Positions 43,033 to 50,181 of a DNA stretch of 64,000 bases are shown here, piece after piece. Position numbers and translations under genes: made by a program. The DNA comes from Bacilli bacterium (GTDB lineage: Bacteria > Bacillota_I > Bacilli_A > RF39 > UBA660), in contig JAFUTO010000012.1 of assembly GCA_017484205.1 (NCBI GenBank), positions 1-64,000 of the forward strand, given 5' to 3'. The number at the start of each line of letters is the position of its first letter. Position 1 is the first letter of the stretch. Under the pieces are notes generated by a model, which was not told the origin of the DNA, did no database searches, and saw nothing but the letters and a program-made list of their open reading frames with translations.

Positions 43033-43851
43033 ATGGAATTAAAAGTGGATAATCAAACAATCAATTATGTGAAAATAGATGATGAGGATTATATATCAAT
43101 AACGGATATGTTAAAATCTAAAGATGGGAATTTCTTTGTTACTGATTGGTTAAGAAATAGAAATACTATTGAATTTTTAGGTATTTGGGAAGAACTACAT
43201 AATCCTAATTTTAATTATGGCGAATTCGCCATAATTAAAAGTCAAGCAGGTTTAAATAGCTATAAATTAAGTGTTAAAGAATGGGTAGAAAAAACGAATG
43301 CTATTGGAATTACATCAAAAGCTGGTAGATATGGGGGAACTTATGCACATAAAGATATTGCATTTGAATTTGGAATGTGGATTAGTCCAAAATTTAAATT
43401 ATTGCTTATTAAAGAATTTGAAAGATTAAAGAAAGAAGAGCAAAAGCAATTAGGTTGGAATGCTAAACGAGAATTATCAAAAATTAACTATAAGATTCAC
43501 AGTAGTGCAATAAAACATAATTTAATACCAGCTAAATTGACTAAAGAACAAATAAACTATGTATATGCTGAAGAAGCAGATGTATTAAATATGGCATTAT
43601 TTGGAATTACTGCTAAACAGTGGAGAGAAGAAAATCCTAATATAGATGGAAATATTAGAGATTATGCATCCATAAATGAATTAATATGTTTAGCAAATCT
43701 AGAAAACTTGAATTCAGTATTTATTAATGATGGTCTTAGTCAATCAACGCGATTAGAGAGATTAAATAAAATCGCAATATCACAAATAAAAATATTAAAT
43801 GAAAGTGATAAAGATAATATAGAAAATAATAAAATTTTAACAAATAATTAA
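43033..43851 (+). CDS. KilA-N domain protein
   Basis: The 272-residue protein has an N-terminal KilA-N domain (about 1-115): DYISITDMLKSKDGNFFVTDWLRNRNTIEFLGIWE, then FNYGEFAIIKSQAGLNSYKLSVKEWVEKTNAIGI and GRYGGTYAHKDIAFEFGMWISPKFKLLLIKEF. A conserved helical C-terminal domain (about 125-250) follows with FGITAKQWREENP and LSQSTRLERLN. KilA-N is a DNA-binding fold of phage antirepressors and large DNA viruses. The gene is intact, with an AGGAGG site, inside an interrupted ORF6N gene. The codons for NFNYGEFAIIK form a 32-base perfect palindrome. Confidence 0.93.
   Translation: MELKVDNQTINYVKIDDEDYISITDMLKSKDGNFFVTDWLRNRNTIEFLGIWEELHNPNFNYGEFAIIKSQAGLNSYKLSVKEWVEKTNAIGITSKAGRYGGTYAHKDIAFEFGMWISPKFKLLLIKEFERLKKEEQKQLGWNAKRELSKINYKIHSSAIKHNLIPAKLTKEQINYVYAEEADVLNMALFGITAKQWREENPNIDGNIRDYASINELICLANLENLNSVFINDGLSQSTRLERLNKIAISQIKILNESDKDNIENNKILTNN
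43209..43240. repeat. Perfect 32-base palindrome inside the kilA-N coding region
   Basis: TTTTAATTATGGCGAA (43209-43224) is followed without spacer by its exact reverse complement (43225-43240). It encodes part of the conserved NYGEFAIIK segment of the KilA-N domain. Confidence 0.9.
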
Positions 43852-43860
43852 CAATGTCAT

Positions 43861-44112
43861 TTGGTAGCTACAATTGATTTGGCATATTTATACCAATGTA
43901 AAAATGGTATAAAAGAGATAAATCAAACAGTAAAAAATAACTGTGATAAGTTTCCTGAAAGATATGTTTTTAGAATTTCGGAGGAAGAATTTGATTTTTT
44001 GAGGTCAAAATTTTTGACCTCAAACATTGGTAGAGGAGGAAGAACGTATTTACCATATGCTTTTCCTGAACAGGGTGTAGTTATATTAGCTACTATATTA
44101 AAAATGAATTAA
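43861..44112 (+). pseudogene. ORF6N-domain gene, 3' fragment (interrupted and truncated)
   Basis: The frame resumes the ORF6N domain at IDLAYLYQCKNGIKEINQ, then KFPERYVFRISEEEFDFLRSKFLTSNIGRGGRTYLPYAFPEQGVVILATIL, all canonical for the family. It lacks a start codon and ribosome site of its own. It stops at 44112 where the family normally has further C-terminal sequence; a shifted frame continues as ELITNILDIISN. So the gene is broken twice. The block LRSKFLTS is encoded by a 27-base near-palindrome. Confidence 0.8.
43998..44024. repeat. 27-base inverted repeat inside the ORF6N coding region
   Basis: TTTGAGGTCAAAA (43998-44010), one central T, then its exact complement (44012-44024). It encodes the conserved LRSKFLTS segment of ORF6N. 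Confidence 0.9.
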
Positions 44113-44198
44113 TTACTAATATATTAGATATTATAAGTAATACATAAGTATTGCTTTTTATTGTTTAATAATTGTATAATTAAGTAGAGGTAGATAGT

Positions 44199-45200
44199 AT
44201 GAAGTTAATAACATTTGCAATACCATGTTATAATTCTGAAAAATATATGAGTAAAGCAATAGATAGCCTATTAGACTATATAGATGATATAGAAATAGTT
44301 ATAATTAATGATGGTAGTAAGGATAATACTTTAAAAATAGCTAATAATTATAAGTCTAAATATCCTAAAGATATAAAAGTAATTGATAAAGAAAATGGTG
44401 GCCATGGAAGTGGTGTTAATGCAGGATTAAAAGTGGCCAAGGGATTATATTATAAAGTATTAGATAGTGATGATTGGGTAGATAATGAATCACTTAATAC
44501 TACTATTAATACTATAAAGAAACTAAAGAAAAGAAATAAACTTGTTGATATGATTATCGTTAATTATGTATATGAAAGAGGGGATGACAAAAAGGTAGTA
44601 AATTATAATAAAATACTACCAAAAAATTCAATATTTGGGTGGAAAGATGTAGGTAAGTTTAATGCAGGTGAATATCTACTTATGCATTCTGTACTATATA
44701 AAACTGACTTATTACAAAAATCAGGTTTAAAACTTCCTGAGCATACTTTTTATGTAGATAATATCTTTGTATATTATCCGTTACCACAAATTAAAACTAT
44801 GTATTATTTAGATGTAGATTTCTATAGATATTTTATAGGTAGAGATGATCAATCAGTAAATGAAACTAATATGATTAAAAGAATAGACCAACAATTATTA
44901 GTAACTAAGAAAATGATAAGTTATTTTGATCCGTTTGATTATAAAAATACTAATTATAATTTATATAGATATTTAATACATTACTTAGATATAATGATGA
45001 CTATATCTACTACTTTTCTTGCTTTATCAAATAACCCAGATGATAAACATAAAAAAGATGAATTATGGAATTACTTAAAAACTAATAATAAAAGACTTTA
45101 TAATAAATTAAAACATAATCTTTCAGGTGTAACTACTATAAATAAAGGTATTACTAAAGTAGGATACAAAATATCTAGAAAGATATATAAGTTTAATTAA
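44199..45200 (+). CDS. Family 2 glycosyltransferase
   Basis: The 333-residue GT-A enzyme has FAIPCYNSEKYMSKAIDSLL, IIINDGSKDNT (about 32), ENGGHGSGVNAGLKVAKG and KVLDSDDWVDNESL (metal-binding Asp-Ser-Asp, about 87). The C-terminal half has aromatic helices (DVDFYRYFIGRDDQSVNE) as in wall-teichoic or capsule glycosyltransferases. An AGAGGTAGAT site precedes the start. It is convergent with the FemABX-like gene. Confidence 0.9.
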   Translation: MKLITFAIPCYNSEKYMSKAIDSLLDYIDDIEIVIINDGSKDNTLKIANNYKSKYPKDIKVIDKENGGHGSGVNAGLKVAKGLYYKVLDSDDWVDNESLNTTINTIKKLKKRNKLVDMIIVNYVYERGDDKKVVNYNKILPKNSIFGWKDVGKFNAGEYLLMHSVLYKTDLLQKSGLKLPEHTFYVDNIFVYYPLPQIKTMYYLDVDFYRYFIGRDDQSVNETNMIKRIDQQLLVTKKMISYFDPFDYKNTNYNLYRYLIHYLDIMMTISTTFLALSNNPDDKHKKDELWNYLKTNNKRLYNKLKHNLSGVTTINKGITKVGYKISRKIYKFN

Positions 45201-45201
45201 A

Positions 45202-45232
45202 AAAGAAATGATTATCATTTCTTTTCTTTTTT
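45202..45232. terminator. Bidirectional terminator
   Basis: AAAGAAATGAT / ATCATTTCTTT hairpin between the convergent glycosyltransferase and FemABX genes, with A and T tracts on opposite sides. Confidence 0.7.
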
Positions 45233-46459
45233 AAATAAATTACCTGTATTTTTATACATTAAGTATAAAGGCTTATTAGTTATAAATTCTAGATCACCAA
45301 TATATTCATATGATTTAGAACCAAATCCTAATTTATAACTATTAAGACCATAATATTTATCTTTATTATCTACTTTAGCTGTAATACCACCTAAATTGAA
45401 GAATTTATATCCTTCTTTTGCATATTTTTCAATTAATTTCCAAATAATTAAATGTTTGGCATTAAAACTATTATATTTTCTATCAAATGAATCCATCATT
45501 ATAGTTATAGTATTATTAGTTTTAATGAGTAGTACAGTTGCTATAATAACTCCTTTAGGGTATCTAGCCATTAGATTAACTGCTTTATTTAAATTAGCCT
45601 TTGCGTTATTTAAGGCAATATCCGCGTCCATCTTTTTAGTCAATTCATGTTGGTGACTTTTACCTTTATTATTCATGACATTTTGATTCGCGATATTCGC
45701 ATATTTTTCTATTTCTACAAATTCTTTTTGATTTTTCTTTAAATATACTTCTGGATCTATTTTAGCATAGTATAGTTCTACATCATCTTTAAAGTTATTA
45801 TATAATTCTTCATAGTATTTTAAATCTCTAGGATATTTATTTTTAGCTTGTTCATATAATGTTTTTATCTCATCAGGTGTACCTTTATGTATTCTAACAC
45901 CATTATTTTCAGAACTTCTAACTTTAGTTTTAAATTGTTTAGTCATATTATTAAATAGACTAAAATAATCTTCATTTAATTCTAATAATGCATCAAATCT
46001 AGGTTTATAACCTTCAAAATAATTATTATATCCTAAATGTGTATATCCAAGTTCTTTTAAATTATTGAATATTAAATCATAATCAGGATTACTACTAATT
46101 AATTCGTATTTAGAATTATATATATTTTTTACAATCATAGGACTTATTTTAATAGCTGTAATATTTTTACTATTCAAATCTTTTCTTAAATTAATTGTAA
46201 ATTCATTTAATAATTCTTTATTCTTATAATCAATTAAATATCCTCTAGGGACATATCCATATTTAAATTTACCATCTAATTTAACTAATACCATAGTAGC
46301 TGCCACAATATTACCATTATCATTCATACCATAATAATATGGAGTATATCCTTGAGATTTCATTGTTTCCCCATAGGCACTTGTTTGATAAGGAGTACTA
46401 GGTATATAATTTAAAGCAAAATTGTCAAATTCTTCTTTATTTAGTTCTTTAAATGTCAT
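45215..46459 (-). CDS. FemABX family peptidyltransferase (lipid II interpeptide-bridge enzyme)
   Basis: The 414-residue protein has the two GNAT-like halves of FemX/FemA: STPYQTSAYGETMKSQGY near the N-terminus, YGYVPRGYLIDY, a middle coiled-coil arm (about 240-290), and KYAKEGYKFFNLGGITAKVDNKDKYYGLNSYKLGFGSKSYEYIGDLE at the end. These enzymes add amino acids from aminoacyl-tRNA to the peptidoglycan stem peptide. Only one copy is in the window. Transcribed opposite to its neighbours. Confidence 0.93.
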   Translation of the reverse strand: MTFKELNKEEFDNFALNYIPSTPYQTSAYGETMKSQGYTPYYYGMNDNGNIVAATMVLVKLDGKFKYGYVPRGYLIDYKNKELLNEFTINLRKDLNSKNITAIKISPMIVKNIYNSKYELISSNPDYDLIFNNLKELGYTHLGYNNYFEGYKPRFDALLELNEDYFSLFNNMTKQFKTKVRSSENNGVRIHKGTPDEIKTLYEQAKNKYPRDLKYYEELYNNFKDDVELYYAKIDPEVYLKKNQKEFVEIEKYANIANQNVMNNKGKSHQHELTKKMDADIALNNAKANLNKAVNLMARYPKGVIIATVLLIKTNNTITIMMDSFDRKYNSFNAKHLIIWKLIEKYAKEGYKFFNLGGITAKVDNKDKYYGLNSYKLGFGSKSYEYIGDLEFITNKPLYLMYKNTGNLFKKEKK

Positions 46460-46598
46460 AAAATCACCTTTGTCTTAGTAAATTATATCATAAGTAAATA
46501 AATAAGTAAAAAGTTAGTTGACATTTATATAATTAAATTAATATTGACAAAAATTGATAAGCATAGTATAAATATTATTATTGAGAAGGAGAGATTTT

Positions 46599-48611
46599 AT
46601 GTCTAAGTACTTAGTTATAGTGGAGTCCCCATCTAAATCAAAAACAATAGAAAAATATTTAGGAAATGATTATAATGTAGTGGCTAGTATGGGTCATATT
46701 AGAAATTTAGCTAATTCAGGTAAGTATGGATTAGGTATAGATATTGAAAATGATTTTAAACCTACTTATGAAGCAATAAAAGGTAAGAGTAAAGTAATAA
46801 GTAGCCTTAAAAAAGATGTAAAAGATGCTGAATATGTATATCTAGCTACCGACCCCGACCGTGAAGGAGAAGCTATATCTTGGCATTTAAAGGAAGCTTT
46901 AGGACTTAAAAATTATTCAAGGGTAGAATTTAATGAAATAACAAAACCAGTTGTTATAGACGCTTTAAAACATCCTAGAGATATTGATTATGATTTAGTT
47001 AAGTCTCAAGAGACAAGAATGATGTTAGATAAAATAATAGGATTTAGATTAAGTAAACTAATGCAGTCAAAGACATCAGGTAAAAGTGCGGGTAGAGTAC
47101 AAAGTGTAGCTGTTAAATTAATAGTTGATAGAGAAAGAGAAATAAATGCTTTTGTACCAGAAGAATATTGGACGGTTACTTCACATTTTGAATTGTTTGA
47201 TGCTAAATTAGAAAAATATAAAGATGAAAAATTAGAAATCAAAACAGAAGAAGAAGTAGATAAAATAGTAAGTAAGTTAAGTAATGATTATAAAGTAAAA
47301 GATGTAAAAGATAAAGAGGTAAAGAATCTAAGTAAACCAGTATTTAAAACATCTACATTACAACAAGTAGCTGGTAATAAGATTAATTTTACAGCTAAAA
47401 AGACTATGTCAGTAGCTCAAAAACTATATGAAGGTATTAATATAGGTAGTGAAACAACAGGTTTAATTACATATATGAGAACTGATTCTGAAAGAATGAG
47501 TCCATTATTCATTAATGATACTTTTAAATATATTGAAGATACATATGGTAAAGAATATGTAGGATTTGTTAAAAAGTTAAAGAAAAATGAAAACATGCAA
47601 GATGCCCATGAAGGTATTAGACCAACTGATATAACTAGAACTCCTGAATCAATTAAAAGTTATTTATCAGCTGATGAATATAAATTATATAATTTGATAT
47701 ATAAAAGAGCTTTAGCCAGTCTTATGGCTCCATCAGTATCATTACAAACAACAGTATTATTAGATAATAATGATTATGAATTTAAAACAACTGGATCTGT
47801 AATTAAATTTGATGGTTATTTGAAAATTTATGATTTAGATGATGATGAAGAAGCAAAATTACCTAAAGTATCAGTAGGTGAAGTATATAAAACAGATGAT
47901 GTAGAGAAAAAGCAACATTTTACTGAACCACCTGCAAGATTTACAGAAGCTTCATTAATCAAAGAAATGGAGTCCCTTGGTATTGGTAGACCAAGTACAT
48001 ACGCGACTATTGTTACAACAATTAAAGATAGAGGTTATGTTACTTTAGATAAGAAAAAGTTTATTCCTACTGAATTAGGTTTTGATACTAATGATAAGTT
48101 ACAAGAATTCTTTGGCAATATTATTAATGTTAAATATACCGCTAATATGGAAGATGATTTGGATGAAATTGCGGTAGGTAAATTAGATAATATTAAAACA
48201 TTAAAAGAATTTTATAATGAATTTGCTCCATTAATAGATGAAGCATTTAAAGGTATGGAAAAGACTAAAGCAAAAGAAACAGGTAGTATATGTCCTAATT
48301 GTGGATCAGCTATGGTATTAAGAAAAGGTAAATATGGTGAGTTTGAAGCTTGTTCAAATTATCCAACATGTAAATACATAAAACCACAAGAAAGGAAGAT
48401 AGTGGAAGTATGCAACTGTCCTAAATGTGATGGTAAGATAGTAGAAAAGAAAACTAAAAAAGGAAAAGTATTCTATGGATGTAATAATTATCCTAAATGT
48501 GATCAAGCATATTGGGATATGCCTATAGGAGAGAATTGCCCTAACTGTAATAGTATGCTAGTACAAAAAGGTAAAAAGGTTAAATGTAGTAGTTGTGATT
48601 ATGAAAGATAG
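46599..48611 (+). CDS. topA: DNA topoisomerase I
   Basis: The 670-residue type IA topoisomerase has a Toprim domain (LVIVESPSKSKTIEKYL, TDPDREGEAISWHL), catalytic Tyr292 in GLITYMRTDSERMS, AHEGIRPT, and IGRPSTYATIV. Three C-terminal zinc ribbons follow (CPNCGSAMVLRKGKYGEFEAC..., CPKCDGKIVEKKTKKGKVFYGC..., CPNCNSMLV...). It relaxes negative supercoils. Frame extension to 46581 exists, but AAGGAG before 46599 and the family start MSKYLVIVESP fix the start. Confidence 0.97.
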   Translation: MSKYLVIVESPSKSKTIEKYLGNDYNVVASMGHIRNLANSGKYGLGIDIENDFKPTYEAIKGKSKVISSLKKDVKDAEYVYLATDPDREGEAISWHLKEALGLKNYSRVEFNEITKPVVIDALKHPRDIDYDLVKSQETRMMLDKIIGFRLSKLMQSKTSGKSAGRVQSVAVKLIVDREREINAFVPEEYWTVTSHFELFDAKLEKYKDEKLEIKTEEEVDKIVSKLSNDYKVKDVKDKEVKNLSKPVFKTSTLQQVAGNKINFTAKKTMSVAQKLYEGINIGSETTGLITYMRTDSERMSPLFINDTFKYIEDTYGKEYVGFVKKLKKNENMQDAHEGIRPTDITRTPESIKSYLSADEYKLYNLIYKRALASLMAPSVSLQTTVLLDNNDYEFKTTGSVIKFDGYLKIYDLDDDEEAKLPKVSVGEVYKTDDVEKKQHFTEPPARFTEASLIKEMESLGIGRPSTYATIVTTIKDRGYVTLDKKKFIPTELGFDTNDKLQEFFGNIINVKYTANMEDDLDEIAVGKLDNIKTLKEFYNEFAPLIDEAFKGMEKTKAKETGSICPNCGSAMVLRKGKYGEFEACSNYPTCKYIKPQERKIVEVCNCPKCDGKIVEKKTKKGKVFYGCNNYPKCDQAYWDMPIGENCPNCNSMLVQKGKKVKCSSCDYER

Positions 48612-48630
48612 TTATCTATCTTTTTTTTCT
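48605..48630 (+). terminator. topA terminator
   Basis: AAGATAG / CTATCTT hairpin over the stop codon, followed by T residues. Confidence 0.7.
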
Positions 48631-48687
48631 TAATTTGACCTTTTTAAAAAATATGTTATAATAATCATCAATCAAAGGGGTGGTTTG

Positions 48688-49464
48688 ATGAGTTGTGTTA
48701 AAAGATATAGCTTAGCAGCTAATTCAAAGAATCAAAAAGAGGTATTAATTGGTATAGATATCAATGATAAAGGTATACCTGTTATATCAGGACAAAGAGG
48801 TTTACTATCTGCTATTGATAAATATACAATGCAATTTAAAAATGAAGAAGAGCTGAAAGAAGAATTATGCTTAATTGGTGCAATTGATAGTAATGCATCA
48901 TTATATGTTAGATATATGTGGAATGGTCCTAAAAAAACTGATATATTATATAGTGGTGATGATAAAATGTTACCATTTGTTAATGAATTATCATCAGAGG
49001 TAAGTACAACTACATCTCATTTTAATGATTTATTGATTAAATTACTTAAAACTACAAGAAATGAAAAATTTATGAATTTTTTAAACCAAGAGGGATATAT
49101 CCCTGATCACTTATATAAATATTTAGTACAATATAGTGAAGGGTCAAATTCGTCTGTAGATATAAAATTTTTATCAAATAAAATAGCAAAATCTTTATCA
49201 GCATATAAAGTTATTAGAGATATTTATCTTGCTCAAAATAAATATGTATCTTTAAATACACAAAATAGTAATTCAAATTTTAATAAAGTAATAAATAATG
49301 TTTCAAATACAGATACTAAGAGTGAAATTGTATTAACTAATGATGAACAAGAAATGTTAGATATATATCTTCATGGTGGCGAAGAGGAATTACATAATTT
49401 GTATGACGAAATACCACAAAGTGTTGCTTCTAAGATAAAAGAATATCACAAAAGAGGTTTATAA
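48688..49464 (+). CDS. Unknown cytoplasmic protein
   Basis: This 258-residue protein has no signal peptide or span and no recognised family. It is mixed alpha/beta in the first half (KRYSLAANSKNQKEVLIGIDIN) and helical later (NDLLIKLLKTTRNEKFMNFLNQEG), with an acidic end. AAAGGGGTGG supports the ATG at 48688 over a TTG one codon before. It stands alone between two terminators. Confidence 0.7.
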   Translation: MSCVKRYSLAANSKNQKEVLIGIDINDKGIPVISGQRGLLSAIDKYTMQFKNEEELKEELCLIGAIDSNASLYVRYMWNGPKKTDILYSGDDKMLPFVNELSSEVSTTTSHFNDLLIKLLKTTRNEKFMNFLNQEGYIPDHLYKYLVQYSEGSNSSVDIKFLSNKIAKSLSAYKVIRDIYLAQNKYVSLNTQNSNSNFNKVINNVSNTDTKSEIVLTNDEQEMLDIYLHGGEEELHNLYDEIPQSVASKIKEYHKRGL

Positions 49465-49477
49465 TCTCTTTTTTCTT
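49451..49477 (+). terminator. Terminator after unknown gene
   Basis: AAGAGGTT / AATCTCTT hairpin (one G-T pair) followed by T residues. Confidence 0.6.
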
Positions 49478-49521
49478 GTAATATTAAATAAAAATTGTTA
49501 TAATTTTAATAGGTGAGAACG

Positions 49522-49884
49522 ATGAGAAATAATAAAGGATTTACATTAATTGAATTATTAGCAGTATTAACAGTATTGGCAATTATACTTATATTGGGAA
49601 CGGGTACAGTTATAAAAATAACAAAAGAAAATAGACAAAAACTATATGATGAACAAATTAATTCATATATAGATTCTATTAGAATGTGGGGATATGATCA
49701 TATATCAGAGCTTCCTGATGAAGGTGAAAGTTTGAAAATTACTTTAGGTGAATTAATAGAAGGTAACTATGCTAAAAGGGGAGTAAAAAATCCATTAACT
49801 AAAGAAGTATTTTCTACAGATTTATATTTTTGTATCAATAATACAAATAATAAATATACTTATGAATTAGAAGGAGAATGTTAA
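49522..49884 (+). CDS. Type IV prepilin-like protein (orphan pseudopilin)
   Basis: The 120-residue protein has a class III signal, MRNNKGFTLIELLAVLTVLAIILIL. Cleavage is expected between Gly6 and Phe7, with Glu at position 5 of the mature protein. A small soluble domain follows, ending in two Cys residues (CINNTNNKYTYELEGEC). A GTG three codons earlier is possible, but the ATG at 49522 fits the short leader. No prepilin peptidase, ATPase or other pilus gene is in the window. A ComN-like gene follows, hinting at a competence-pilus link (inference). Confidence 0.85.
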   Translation: MRNNKGFTLIELLAVLTVLAIILILGTGTVIKITKENRQKLYDEQINSYIDSIRMWGYDHISELPDEGESLKITLGELIEGNYAKRGVKNPLTKEVFSTDLYFCINNTNNKYTYELEGEC

Positions 49885-49904
49885 AAGACTATATGTCTTT
49901 TTTC
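49882..49904 (+). terminator. Terminator after the prepilin gene
   Basis: AAAAGAC / GTCTTTT hairpin with a T tract just after the prepilin stop codon. Confidence 0.65.
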
Positions 49905-49925
49905 TATAATGAATTAGGTGATTTT

Positions 49926-50180
49926 ATGGATGATATAAAATTTGATAGTTTAAAAGAACTTTATGATAGATTAAAACCAGCTTTAACAAATAAGAAAGAT
50001 GAACTACATTTATTAGGGTATAAATATATTACTGAAATTGATATTTGGAATTATTTAAAAGACAAGAAATGGACTAATTCTCATAATTTATCACTATATG
50101 AAATGGTAGATGATATTATAAATGTAGAAAATATTGTTATTGCAGATTTCTATAAATATAAAGAGAAAGATGGTGACTAA
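49926..50180 (+). CDS. ComN-like post-transcriptional regulator family protein
   Basis: This 84-residue protein matches the ComN/YrzD family layout: SLKELYDRLKPALTNKKDELHLLGYKYITEIDIWNYLKDKKW then LSLYEMVDDIINVE. B. subtilis ComN controls comE mRNA and lies in the recJ-apt-relA neighbourhood. Here the gene is directly before rel. The ATG at 49926 is chosen because AGGTGAT precedes it; the longer frame starts inside the prepilin terminator. Confidence 0.8.
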   Translation: MDDIKFDSLKELYDRLKPALTNKKDELHLLGYKYITEIDIWNYLKDKKWTNSHNLSLYEMVDDIINVENIVIADFYKYKEKDGD

Positions 50181-50181
50181 T

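Larger units (their letters stand above)
42930..43868 (+). mobile_element. Putative kilA-N cassette inserted in an ORF6N gene
   Basis: The segment separates the two halves of an ORF6N domain. Its borders carry imperfect inverted repeats: GCAACCAAATGTCA (42930-42943), and TGTCATTTGGTAGC (43855-43868), whose complement matches at 12 of 14 positions. It contains two left-side hairpins and a single intact kilA-N gene. No transposase or integrase is encoded, so it would be a non-autonomous or self-targeting cassette, or the KilA-N protein itself is involved. Exact ends and target duplication cannot be fixed from one copy. Mobility is inference. Confidence 0.45.

Noticed and set aside
42930-43868. 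Classical insertion sequence
   Set aside because: No transposase is encoded, the inverted ends are short and imperfect, and no clear target-site duplication could be identified; only a looser cassette call is made.
42846-44112. Group I or group II intron as explanation for the split ORF6N gene
   Set aside because: The kilA-N stop lies only about 10 bases before the ORF6N frame resumes, leaving no room for intron core structure on the 3' side, and no reverse transcriptase or recognised homing endonuclease is encoded.
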